The notes under the pieces were generated by a model. That model did no database searches. It saw only the letters and a program-made list of their open reading frames with translations, and was not told the DNA's origin. DNA of 14,967 bases from the NCBI GenBank assembly GCA_934183135.1, contig CAKPRX010000056.1, forward strand, positions 1 to 14,967, written 5' to 3'. Below are positions 6,188 to 13,415 of this stretch, one piece after another. The stretch comes from an uncultured Prevotella sp. GTDB taxonomy: Bacteria; Bacteroidota; Bacteroidia; Bacteroidales; Bacteroidaceae. The position numbers and the translations under genes were made by a program. Positions within the stretch are counted from its first letter, which is position 1. Each line of letters opens with the position of its first letter.

Positions 6188-6666
6188 GTCGTTATAGGCC
6201 CACTGGGCATACGGGGTGTGGGTGCGGCAGGCCAGATGGCAACCATAAGCCACCGGGCGACGGCCACCCCTGCCAATTAGGGTGCCTGGGTATTTGGACA
6301 GGTCGATGGCTATATCGGGAAGCGTCAGCCAGGATTAGCCTGCGGACAGCCAGGGCTTAGCCGGCAGTAGACCGGACAGGACGGGCGACCACCGGGGCGT
6401 GTATCCGAAACCTTAGGATGTACATATCAGGCCTCCAGACGGCCGTACGCAACCTATAAACGCGCATTCCATGCTTTCGCCTCGCCCTGGCCATCGGCGA
6501 ACAGGGTGCCGCTCATCCTCAGGGGGATATTTTCTGATGCCGTTAGCACTTTTTGTACCATAACGGGAAGATATTTTGCCACTCAGTGCCGTTTTTGTGA
6601 ATATAATTTTGTTTTCGGTGACCAATGCCTTATTATTCATAATGATATTTTTAAATAGAAATCATT
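6188..6666. other. Intergenic stretch without a convincing gene
   Basis: Positions 6188-6540 are G+C-rich and 6541-6666 are A+T-rich and promoter-like. Two adjacent imperfect 21-bp units occur at 6326-6346 and 6347-6367 (both begin CAGCCAGG and contain TTAGCC). Read on the minus strand, 6164-6334 is open and ends ...AYNDKGTALQ then stop, with stops further upstream, so a decayed gene is conceivable but unproven. A 75-codon minus frame at 6413-6640 has no recognisable features. No RNA gene was recognised. Confidence 0.4.
6604..6611 (+). promoter_or_regulatory. -7 element for the DUF2795-like gene
   Basis: TAATTTTG matches TAnnTTTG, 55 bp upstream of the ATG at 6667. Several TTTTG runs lie upstream, but none at ideal -33 spacing. 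Confidence 0.5.
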
Positions 6667-6891
6667 ATGTATTGGACATTTGAATTAGCCACCAAGTTGG
6701 GCGACGCACCCTGGCCCGCCACCAAGGACGAACTGATAGACTATGCGATACGGTCGGGAGCACCCCAGGCCGTGATAGAGAACCTGGAAGAGCTGGACGA
6801 CCAGGGCGAGGAGTACGACAGCATCGTAGACATCTGGGGCGAGTGTCCCACCGGCCTCCAGGACTTCACCTGGGACGAAGACGAGTACTGA
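6667..6891 (+). CDS. Small acidic DUF2795-like protein
   Basis: The protein has 74 residues and is very acidic (many Asp/Glu; the tail ends DEDEY). Residues about 14-55 read APWPATKDELIDYAIRSGAP, then a helix and an EYDS motif. This is the pattern of the DUF2795 domain: a proline, then TKDELIxYA, then a gap-A-P turn, then a leucine-rich helix and an EYDS close. No biochemical function is established for this family to my knowledge. No signal peptide or membrane segment is present, so it should be cytosolic. It has its own probable promoter and ends 36 bp from the convergent AlkZ-related gene. The short hydrophobic N-terminus MYWTFELA supports the ATG at 6667. Confidence 0.85.
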   Translation: MYWTFELATKLGDAPWPATKDELIDYAIRSGAPQAVIENLEELDDQGEEYDSIVDIWGECPTGLQDFTWDEDEY

Positions 6892-6901
6892 GCAGAGGGC
6901 C

Positions 6902-6946
6902 GGCCACGGCGGGGCGATGCTTTCCGTTCAGCGTAGCATCATGGCC
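6902..6946. terminator. Possible shared hairpin between convergent genes
   Basis: GATGCT (6916-6921) pairs with AGCATC (6935-6940), and flanking GGCCA and TGGCC can extend it. It overlaps the stop codon of the minus-strand gene (6928-6930) and lacks a T-tract, so it is only a weak terminator candidate. Confidence 0.3.
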
Positions 6947-7599
6947 ACGCCCTCGGGACCGGCATCGGGAAACAGGCTGGACATGTGGCGCTCTATAATG
7001 CTGTACGATTCTTGGGGCGAACAGGATGGATGGCAGGCTGCGCGCCCAAAGAGCGACTCGGGAGTGGCCAGCAGCGACTGGCCCCACCCATAGGGACGAC
7101 CGTGGCGGTCGTGAGAATAGACGAAATCACTGATTACGACATGGCAACTACGCTCAAGACGGGTGAGGAAGGTGTCAAAACGCCCCCGCATCTTAGGCCC
7201 GACAAAGCCACAGGCCGCCCTGAGGTCGCGGGTCGTCATGCTGCCCTGTTCCCGGAGCACCGACAGTATCATGTCGTCGATGCTGCCATCGGCTACGGGA
7301 TACTTGCTACGCCGCCAGTGGCAGAAATGGGGCCACAGGGACTTGCTCACAAAGGCGGCCTTGCCCTGGAGCAGTTTGCCATAGGCGCAGCCGCTCTCCT
7401 GGATTACCTCGCCCTTCCACTGCCACAGCGGCCAGTCCCAGCCGCCATCGGGCAGAGGGGTATAATTGCACTCGGGGGCCACCTGCTCCTCGGCCGACCA
7501 CCCGCTGATGCCCACCCGCAGCAGTGGCAAGAAGCCTATCTCATCGACCAGTGCTATCAGCTGGGCGCAGTTGTGTATGTTGCGATAAGGAATAGCCAT
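6928..7599 (-). CDS. AlkZ-related winged-helix protein
   Basis: The protein has 223 residues, cytosolic, with no signal peptide. A Trp-rich N-terminal half (WDWPLWQWKG, 54-63; CAYGKLLQGKAAFVS, 71-85) is followed by a winged-helix-like segment at about 107-165 (DDMILSVLREQGSMTTRDLR). A YGWG motif lies at 170-173. This arrangement matches a family common in Bacteroidota and annotated as AlkZ-related, distantly linked to the YcaQ/AlkZ DNA glycosylases. The resemblance covers the winged-helix part and I cannot point to the catalytic QxQ/QxD motif of true AlkZ, so glycosylase activity should not be assumed. A TATATTTG element lies about 160 bp upstream, and a 35-codon frame sits in that leader. 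Confidence 0.72.
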   Translation of the reverse strand: MAIPYRNIHNCAQLIALVDEIGFLPLLRVGISGWSAEEQVAPECNYTPLPDGGWDWPLWQWKGEVIQESGCAYGKLLQGKAAFVSKSLWPHFCHWRRSKYPVADGSIDDMILSVLREQGSMTTRDLRAACGFVGPKMRGRFDTFLTRLERSCHVVISDFVYSHDRHGRPYGWGQSLLATPESLFGRAACHPSCSPQESYSIIERHMSSLFPDAGPEGVAMMLR

Positions 7600-7760
7600 A
7601 TTCTTTATTCTGATTGGTAATGATTGGTGTCGTAACGCCTATGCCCCTGCATCCCCAGCAGTTCGATGCCGGGTATCAGGGCTGCTCCGCCAGGTATGCT
7701 TGCCGTCGGCACCTATGCCACCAGGCCGCCCATGGTTAGCCGGGGCCTATTTAATCTCTA

Positions 7761-7768
7761 CAAATATA
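7761..7768 (-). promoter_or_regulatory. -7 element for the AlkZ-related gene
   Basis: The minus strand reads TATATTTG, matching TAnnTTTG, with a TTG triplet about 17-20 bp further upstream as a possible -33. The resulting leader would be about 155 nt. Confidence 0.5.
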
Positions 7769-7914
7769 CTGATAACATTTTAGATCAACAAGATTTTACA
7801 CCTAAAAATTCCTGCGCCACTGGCAAAGTGTGCCTCCACATCCATGGCATCATTAACCCTGCCGGCAAACAACATTTTCTGCCCTGCCATTTTCTCTTAT
7901 TCATCTCTTTATTG

Positions 7915-7922
7915 TACCTTTG
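7915..7922 (+). promoter_or_regulatory. -7 element for the nitroreductase gene
   Basis: TACCTTTGC matches TAnnTTTG, with TTTTC about 22 bp upstream in place of the -33 TTTG. The leader would be about 95 nt. Confidence 0.6.
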
Positions 7923-8023
7923 CATGAGCCTGTCGGCATCACGGCTTCTGCGCGAGCCCATGCGGGTAGGCTGGCAGCCGTTCCTGCTATGACATACATA
8001 ACTCACTAAAATATCTAACCATT

Positions 8024-8533
8024 ATGGATTTTCAACAACTCACCCAACTGCGCTCGTCGGTTCGCCACTATAGCGACGCGCCTGTGACTCAGGCCGACAT
8101 AGACTATATCATGGAGTGTGTGCGCATGGCTCCCTCGGCCTGCAACCGGCAGCCCTGGCAGTTTGTCGTCATCGAGAGCCCCGAGGCCAAGGCGCTGATA
8201 CACCAGTGTTACGCCCGCGAATGGTTTACCACGGCCCCGCTCTACATACTGTGTATGAAGAACACCACCGAGAACTGGGTGCGCCCCGACGACGGGCACC
8301 CCCATGGCGATATAGACGTGGCCATAGCCACCGAGCACCTCTGTCTGGCTGCCGCCGAACGCGGCCTGGGCACCTGCTGGGTGTGCAACTTTGATGTGGA
8401 GCGCACGCGCCAGCTGTTTGCCCCCGAGGGCCTGGAGCCGGTGGTCATCGTGCCCGTAGGGCACCCCGCGGCCGACTACGCGGCACCCGAGAAGAGACGC
8501 AAGCCCATGGCCGACATCGTGACCAGACGCTAA
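8024..8533 (+). CDS. Nitroreductase-family flavoprotein
   Basis: The protein has 169 residues, at the short end of the family. The FMN-phosphate-binding start LRSSVRHY (Arg10, Ser12, Arg14) is followed by RMAPSACNRQPW (34-45), the typical APSxxNxQPW motif. The C-terminal half has the helix AATEHLCLAAAERGLGTCW (around 101-119), another nitroreductase hallmark. It should be a cytosolic NAD(P)H-dependent FMN enzyme, dimeric as in the rest of the family. Natural substrates (quinones, nitro compounds, flavin-linked dehalogenation and so on) cannot be inferred. The gene is single, with its own promoter and a G+C-rich hairpin after the stop. The ATG at 8024 fits the family's N-terminus, and ACCATT upstream is not a Shine-Dalgarno sequence. 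Confidence 0.93.
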   Translation: MDFQQLTQLRSSVRHYSDAPVTQADIDYIMECVRMAPSACNRQPWQFVVIESPEAKALIHQCYAREWFTTAPLYILCMKNTTENWVRPDDGHPHGDIDVAIATEHLCLAAAERGLGTCWVCNFDVERTRQLFAPEGLEPVVIVPVGHPAADYAAPEKRRKPMADIVTRR

Positions 8534-8546
8534 CCGCGTAGCCCAG

Positions 8547-8587
8547 GGCCACTCATCGCCCGACTCTTTATGGGCCGGGCGGTGGCC
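8547..8587 (+). terminator. Hairpin after nitroreductase gene
   Basis: GGCCAC (8547-8552) and CGCCCG (8557-8562) pair with CGGGCG (8576-8581) and GTGGCC (8582-8587), giving a 12-bp stem with a 4-nt bulge. There is no T-tract directly after. A second smaller stem, AAAAACG at 8644-8650 with CGTTTTT at 8661-8667, ends in eight Ts and could also terminate. Confidence 0.5.
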
Positions 8588-8673
8588 GCGGTCATGGGGG
8601 CGGCACGGCGAGGGTGAACAAAGTTTTTTATGACTTTCTGCCGAAAAACGGGGAAGGTCTCGTTTTTTTTCTT

Positions 8674-8702
8674 TAAGTTTGTAGCTCCAATCATAAGCTA
8701 CA
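8674..8702 (+). promoter_or_regulatory. rmuC -7 element with overlapping inverted repeat
   Basis: TAAGTTTG (8674-8681) matches TAnnTTTG. An inverted repeat TGTAGCT-N9-AGCTACA (8680-8686 and 8696-8702) starts inside it and covers the expected transcription start. It ends 9 bp before the ATG, where it could act as an operator or a leader hairpin. Confidence 0.5.
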
Positions 8703-8711
8703 TCTATATCA

Positions 8712-10187
8712 ATGGACATTATCTATATCGTTATAGCCATACTGGCGGCCGTGGCCGGAGGGGCCATAGGCTGGCTGGCAGCCCACAGGAACGTGGCCGA
8801 GCTGGCCGCACGCAACACAGTGTTAGAGACCGAGAACGCCACCCGCAGGGCCGAGGCCGAGCAGGCGGCTCGCCAGACCGAGGCGCTGCGCCAGGAGAGC
8901 GCCCAGGCTGCCGCCGACCGTGAGCGGTATCGCGCACAGGCCGAGGCAATGGCCACTCAGGTCAGGGAGATGCGCGACGACTTTGCCCGTCAGACCTCTG
9001 ACCTACGGGCCATGTACGAGCAGCAGAAAGAAGAGCTGACGCAGCGCCACCGACAGCAGATAGACGAGCTGCGCACGCAGCAACAGCAGCAGATGGAGCA
9101 GCAGGCCCAGCTGATACGCGAGCAGATAAACACGGCCTCGGAAGAGATACTCCGCAAGAGGTCGGACGAGCTGTCGACCAAAAACTCGGAACAGCTGTCG
9201 GCCATACTCAACCCACTACACGAGAACCTGCGCCAGATGCGCGAGGCCGTGGAGCGCAACGACCGCGACCAGACCGACCGCATGGTAAAGCTGGACGCCA
9301 CCATCAAGGAAAACCTGAGGCAGGCACAGGAGGTGGGCGAGCGGGCCGACAAGCTGGCCCAGGCGCTGACGAGCGAGAACAAGGTCCAGGGAAACTTCGG
9401 GGAGCTCCAGCTGCGCACACTCTTAGAGAACATGGGGCTCGAGGAGGGCGTGCAGTTCGAGGAGCAGACCACCATGCGCGACGCGGAGGGCCGCGCTGTA
9501 CACGAGGGCGACGCGGGGCACCGTCTGATACCCGACGTGATACTCCACTTCCCCGAGAACCGCGATGTCATCATAGACGCCAAGATGTCGCTCAAGGCCT
9601 TTGAGGACTACTACAACGCTCGGGACGATGAGCAGCGGGCCGACGCACTGAGCCGCCACATCCTGTCGGTTCGCAACCATGTCAAAGAGCTGGCCGGCAA
9701 GAAATACTACCAGTACACCAAGAAGGGACAAGCCAAACTGGACTTCGTGGTGATGTACATATTCAGCGAGAGCGCCCTGCAGCTGGCCCTGAGCAACGCG
9801 CCCGACCTGTGGAAGAGCGCTTACGACCAGGGGGTCATCATATCGGGCAGCCAGACGCTATACATGATGCTGCGCGTGCTGGAGATGACGTGGCGCCAGG
9901 TACGGCAGGCCGAGAACCAAGAGGAGATGATGCGCATAGCCGACGACCTGGTGAACCGCGTGCAGATGTTCTACGAACGGTTTGCCACGGCCGACGACCT
10001 GCTGGCCCGCACCCGCAAAGCCTTTGACGACGTGAAGACCACCACTGCCCCCGGCGGCAAGAGTATAGCCACAGCAGCCGCCAAACTGGTAAAGATGGGG
10101 GCCAAGGAGAACCCCAAACGCAAGGCCCGTCTGCCCCTGCCCACCGACGAGGACAACTCGGAGCCGGAGAAGCGCACCGACGCATAA
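8712..10187 (+). CDS. rmuC: DNA recombination protein RmuC
   Basis: The protein has 491 residues. A single N-terminal membrane helix (about 4-24) is followed by a long Ala/Glu/Arg/Gln-rich coiled coil (about 27-215) with a Gln-rich run near 123-132. The RmuC domain follows (about 222-430): SENKVQGNFGE (221-231), PDVILHF (274-280) and DAKMSLKAF (289-297). Asp275, Asp289 and Lys291 fit the PD-(D/E)xK nuclease-like core of the family. RmuC was first identified because it limits inversion of short inverted repeats in E. coli, and a role in DNA end or foreign-DNA handling has been suggested. The tail (about 440-491) is basic then acidic and low in complexity. The gene is single, with a promoter upstream and a strong terminator after it. 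Isoleucine is mostly ATA, in contrast to the following cassette. Confidence 0.95.
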   Translation: MDIIYIVIAILAAVAGGAIGWLAAHRNVAELAARNTVLETENATRRAEAEQAARQTEALRQESAQAAADRERYRAQAEAMATQVREMRDDFARQTSDLRAMYEQQKEELTQRHRQQIDELRTQQQQQMEQQAQLIREQINTASEEILRKRSDELSTKNSEQLSAILNPLHENLRQMREAVERNDRDQTDRMVKLDATIKENLRQAQEVGERADKLAQALTSENKVQGNFGELQLRTLLENMGLEEGVQFEEQTTMRDAEGRAVHEGDAGHRLIPDVILHFPENRDVIIDAKMSLKAFEDYYNARDDEQRADALSRHILSVRNHVKELAGKKYYQYTKKGQAKLDFVVMYIFSESALQLALSNAPDLWKSAYDQGVIISGSQTLYMMLRVLEMTWRQVRQAENQEEMMRIADDLVNRVQMFYERFATADDLLARTRKAFDDVKTTTAPGGKSIATAAAKLVKMGAKENPKRKARLPLPTDEDNSEPEKRTDA

Positions 10188-10192
10188 GGCGG

Positions 10193-10257
10193 AAGGACAC
10201 CAGGCATCATGCGCATTGGGCCGTCAGAAAGGCCCTCCACCCCGCCTGGTGTCCTTT
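10193..10257 (+). terminator. rmuC terminator, nested hairpin
   Basis: AAGGACACCAGGC (10193-10205) pairs perfectly with GCCTGGTGTCCTT (10244-10256), a 13-bp stem. An inner GGGCC/GGCCC stem (10218-10222 with 10231-10235) sits in the loop. It isolates rmuC from the downstream cassette. Confidence 0.8.
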
Positions 10258-10295
10258 CGGCCCAAACAGGACAATTTCTATTTCCAATATTTATA

Positions 10296-10303
10296 TAACT
10301 TAG
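10296..10303 (+). promoter_or_regulatory. Weak -7 candidate for the small-protein/SNF2 cassette
   Basis: TAACTTAG differs from TAnnTTTG at one base and lies 25 bp before the ATG at 10329, in the A+T-rich stretch after the rmuC terminator. No clear -33 element. Confidence 0.3.
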
Positions 10304-10328
10304 CACTCAGAATCAAAAAAAACGACAA

Positions 10329-10619
10329 ATGGAAAATTTAGACAGACACGAGGACATCCTTATATTCCTCGAGGAAAATATCTCGAAGCTCGTAAAACTG
10401 AAACTTGCCTCACGGGCTACATACAAGGCATACGACCAAAACTATATAAATTATCTCATCGCTGAGAGCAGCGATGACAACATTCGCATGGACATGTATA
10501 AAGAGATTGTAGAAGGGTACTACCTTGCCCTGCGCAAGAAACTTATGGATGCCGTAAAGGGGAATGTGAAGTTGAAGCAAGACCCTGTAATTACAGAGTA
10601 CCTGGAGCTAATGAAGTAA
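10329..10619 (+). CDS. Unrecognised 96-residue protein preceding the SNF2 gene
   Basis: I do not recognise this family. It begins MENLDRHEDILIFLEENISK and looks fully alpha-helical and cytosolic: no signal peptide, no membrane segment, no cysteine and no metal motif. Charged residues alternate with Leu/Ile in several amphipathic stretches (about 7-25, 50-77 and 84-95). It ends 16 bp before the SNF2 start on the same strand and very likely shares its transcript, so a partner or regulator of that ATPase is the simplest inference. The start ATG at 10329 follows an A-rich leader (AAAAAAAACGACAA), the usual Bacteroidota translation context. Its base and codon use match the SNF2 gene rather than rmuC. 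Confidence 0.8.
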   Translation: MENLDRHEDILIFLEENISKLVKLKLASRATYKAYDQNYINYLIAESSDDNIRMDMYKEIVEGYYLALRKKLMDAVKGNVKLKQDPVITEYLELMK

Positions 10620-10635
10620 ACCTGGATATAAGTAA

Positions 10636-13125
10636 ATGGAGAAGACAAACAAAAACAAGAAAAAGGCCAGCAAGAAAAAGGCGAAAATCTCCCATATTGT
10701 CAAACCAGGCAACTTAACTACAGAAGAATGGCAAGTAAAGCTCAGAAGGCAAATCGCCGAGCCAAGGAGATTTAAGATAAGCTGCGTCAACGACGAACTT
10801 TACCCAGGCGAATACACCGTGGCCAATCCATTGACAGGCAATGAATACAAGGTGGTTTACCGCGGAGCCGACAGCGAATGGAACTATTGCTCCTGCTGGG
10901 ACTTCAAGACTTCGCATCTCGGCACATGCAAACATATCGAAGCCGTAAAGAAATGGCTGAGCACAAGAAAAGAACTGCATGTACACCGAGAGATGCCGCC
11001 ATACACTTCCGTTTATCTTTCATACAAGGGAGAGCGACGTGTGAAGATACGTATCGGCTCTGACAACAAAGGGGCATTCGAACAGCTCGCTCTGGATTAT
11101 TTCGACAGCAACTGCATCCTAAAGGAGACGGCTTTTAACAAGTTCGGGACATTCCTGGCACAGGCAAAGAAAATCGACGATACTTTCAGATGTTACAAAG
11201 ATGCGCTGGACTTCGTCCTTGACAAGCGAGAGAAAGAAGCAAGAAAGAAAATCATAGAAACCTATGATGACGGGAAACTCGACTCGCTGCTCAAAGCAAA
11301 CCTCTACCCCTATCAGAAAGAAGGCATACGCTTCGCGGCCAAAGCTGGCAAAGCAATAATTGCCGACGAGATGGGACTGGGAAAAACCATACAGGCTATC
11401 GGCACAGCCGAGCTTCTGAGAAAAGAGGGTCTCGTAGACTCTATCCTCATACTCTGCCCCACTTCACTGAAATACCAATGGCGAAGCGAAATCAGAAAAT
11501 TTACAAATGCTGAGGTTTACGTGATTGAAGGGGCTCATCTAAAAAGGAAAGAGGCTTACAGCCGCCCCGAGCCGTATAAGATCATATCATACAACAGCGC
11601 GTGCAACGACATAAAGATTCTCGGCAAGCTGCAAACGGACATGCTTATCATGGACGAGGTGCAGCGACTGAAAAACTGGAACACACAGATATCAATGGCG
11701 GCGAGAAAGATAGAGTCTGACTACTCTGTCATTCTGTCTGGCACTCCTCTTGAAAACAAGCTCGACGAACTGTATGCCATCGTTGAGCTTGTAGATAATT
11801 TCCGCCTTGCCCCTTATTATTCTTTCAAAGAAGAACATATTCTGAGCGATGAGACTGGCAAGGTGTTAGGCTATAAGGGGCTCAACGAGATAGGCAAGCA
11901 ACTGAGCGACATCCTTATCCGCCGACGTAAAAAGGACGTGAAGCTGCAGATGCCCAAACGAATGGACAAGAACCTCTTTGTGCCGATGACGAAAGAGCAG
12001 ATGGACATGCACTCCGAATGGCAGAAACTCGTGAGAATGATTGTACTGAAATGGCAAAAACATCATTTCCTGTCTGAAAAAGACCGCAAGAAGCTGTTAC
12101 TTCACCTGTCGCAAATGAGAATGGTATGCGACAGCAGCTATATACTGGACCAGAAGACAAGATACGACACCAAGGTTGACGAATGTGTCAATCTGATCTG
12201 TGACATCGTATGCGAAGAGGGCGAGAAAGTTGTAGTCTTCAGCCAATGGGAGCGTATGACCCGTCTTGTCGCCAAAGAGCTGAGCGAGAAAGGCATTGGC
12301 TTTGAATATCTTTATGGCGGCGTGCCTTCTGAAAAGAGAAAGTGCCTGGTAGACAACTTCATGAACAATCCTGAAAGCCGCGTTTTCCTTTCTACGGATG
12401 CCGGAAGTACAGGACTTAACCTTCAGGCTGCCGCTACAATCATCAACATTGACTTGCCATGGAATCCTGCAGTTCTCGAACAACGCATCGGACGAATCTA
12501 CAGATTAGGACAGCAGAACAATATCCAGGTAATCAACCTTGTGGCCCCTCACTCCATTGAAGAATCCATGGTCGGCAAACTCCGCTTCAAGACTTCGATG
12601 TTCGAAGGCGTTCTCGATGGTGGCGAAGACTCTGTATTTGCTGACGAGGACAAATTCAGCAAAATCATGGAGACGGTCAGCAGCTTTGTATATGATGAGA
12701 GCAATGGCCAGCCCGACGAAGACGCTGAAAGGCCAGCAGCCGAGACCTTTGTCGTTTCTGACGACAACGAAGAGAAGTCGGAAAAACATACGGACAATGG
12801 GAAAAACGAAGATACAGAAGTGGAGGCTGTAAACGGTTCTGGCAACAACGAGAACGGCATCAGCGAAACCGGCACTGGCAGGCATGGTGCCAAGCCACGA
12901 AAGTCTTCAGCCCCCAAAGATCTTGTAAAGCAAGGGGTGTCGTTCCTCTCGGGATTGGCAGAAACTCTGAAATCGCCAGAGGCAACTGCAGCCCTCGTCG
13001 ACTCCATAACAGAGAAAGACGAGCATACTGGAGAGACTTCGATAAAAATTCCCGTAAAGAGCAAGGAGACCGTAGAGAGTCTGCTCAACATAATCGGCAA
13101 ACTGTTTGCGGGACATCAAAGCTAA
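10636..13125 (+). CDS. SWIM zinc-finger SNF2/RapA-type DNA translocase (helicase superfamily 2)
   Basis: The protein has 829 residues. A Lys-rich start (1-17) precedes a SWIM zinc finger, Cys85-x-Cys87 with Cys98-x-His100. The SNF2 ATPase core follows: motif I DEMGLGKT (244-251, Lys250), motif II DEVQ (340-343), motif III SGTP (368-371), motif V STDAGSTGLNLQ (586-597) and motif VI QRIGRIYRLGQ (616-626). All catalytic motifs are intact, so an ATP-driven double-strand DNA translocase is expected. Residues about 685-760 form an acidic, Asn/Gly/Glu-rich linker. A separate 70-residue C-terminal segment ends in ETVESLLNIIGKLFAG (811-826). Related SWIM-SNF2 proteins are scattered among bacteria and some SNF2 ATPases belong to phage-defence systems such as DISARM, but none of the other DISARM genes is present. 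Codon use differs from the flanking genes, hinting at separate acquisition. Confidence 0.93.
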   Translation: MEKTNKNKKKASKKKAKISHIVKPGNLTTEEWQVKLRRQIAEPRRFKISCVNDELYPGEYTVANPLTGNEYKVVYRGADSEWNYCSCWDFKTSHLGTCKHIEAVKKWLSTRKELHVHREMPPYTSVYLSYKGERRVKIRIGSDNKGAFEQLALDYFDSNCILKETAFNKFGTFLAQAKKIDDTFRCYKDALDFVLDKREKEARKKIIETYDDGKLDSLLKANLYPYQKEGIRFAAKAGKAIIADEMGLGKTIQAIGTAELLRKEGLVDSILILCPTSLKYQWRSEIRKFTNAEVYVIEGAHLKRKEAYSRPEPYKIISYNSACNDIKILGKLQTDMLIMDEVQRLKNWNTQISMAARKIESDYSVILSGTPLENKLDELYAIVELVDNFRLAPYYSFKEEHILSDETGKVLGYKGLNEIGKQLSDILIRRRKKDVKLQMPKRMDKNLFVPMTKEQMDMHSEWQKLVRMIVLKWQKHHFLSEKDRKKLLLHLSQMRMVCDSSYILDQKTRYDTKVDECVNLICDIVCEEGEKVVVFSQWERMTRLVAKELSEKGIGFEYLYGGVPSEKRKCLVDNFMNNPESRVFLSTDAGSTGLNLQAAATIINIDLPWNPAVLEQRIGRIYRLGQQNNIQVINLVAPHSIEESMVGKLRFKTSMFEGVLDGGEDSVFADEDKFSKIMETVSSFVYDESNGQPDEDAERPAAETFVVSDDNEEKSEKHTDNGKNEDTEVEAVNGSGNNENGISETGTGRHGAKPRKSSAPKDLVKQGVSFLSGLAETLKSPEATAALVDSITEKDEHTGETSIKIPVKSKETVESLLNIIGKLFAGHQS

Positions 13126-13162
13126 ACTACTTGGAAATAGCAAACCAAAGTATTGGCAAATC

Positions 13163-13227
13163 AGCCCATTGGCGGAATTAATTTAGCGTAATTTAGTGCA
13201 TAATTACTTCTGACAATGGGCTCTTTT
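13163..13227 (+). terminator. Terminator candidate of the SNF2 cassette
   Basis: AGCCCATTG (13163-13171) pairs with CAATGGGCT (13214-13222), followed by CTTTT. The 42-nt loop can itself fold through GTAATT (13188-13193) with AATTAC (13202-13207). Confidence 0.6.
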
Positions 13228-13383
13228 GTATAAAAGAACAGTTGTGAACAAAAACCAGCATTTTGTTAGTTTCTTGTAACTATCCGATTGCCTCCTATTA
13301 AATAGAGCATCGCGTTTTGAGGCAAAGTTCGCATCTTCTCGTGCAATGTACAAGGCGGCCGATTGCGGATGGCTATACTACAG

Positions 13384-13415
13384 AAATCCCCCAGCCCATA
13401 AGAGCTGAGGGATTT
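13384..13415 (-). terminator. Terminator of the rpoA-rplQ operon
   Basis: AAATCCC (13384-13390) pairs with GGGATTT (13409-13415), and CAGC (13392-13395) with GCTG (13404-13407), with one C-A mismatch. It lies 24 bp beyond the rplQ stop on the minus strand, with a short T-tract (ATTTCTGT). Confidence 0.7.

Larger units (their letters stand above)
7600..8023. other. Divergent intergenic region between AlkZ-related gene and nitroreductase
   Basis: This 424-bp stretch holds one -7 element per direction (minus 7761-7768, plus 7915-7922). On the minus strand at 7605-7712 there is a GTG-started 35-codon frame (MPTASIPGGAALIPGIELLG...) ending six bases before the AlkZ-related ATG. It may be an upstream leader frame, a gene remnant or chance. 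Nothing else was recognised. Confidence 0.45.

Noticed and set aside
6413..6640. A 75-codon minus-strand frame before the DUF2795-like gene
   Set aside because: Starts in the A+T-rich promoter stretch and has no domain, signal peptide or consistent codon use.
6985..7620. A 211-codon plus-strand frame
   Set aside because: Antisense to the AlkZ-related gene, which matches a known family. The plus frame is low in information.
8015..8719. A 234-codon minus-strand frame
   Set aside because: Antisense to the nitroreductase gene, which has clear FMN-binding motifs.
10636..13125. A DISARM or other named defence system around the SNF2 gene
   Set aside because: None of the required partners (DNA methylase, drmA/B/C-like genes) occurs beside it. 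The neighbours are rmuC and rplQ, so only a generic SNF2 assignment is supported.
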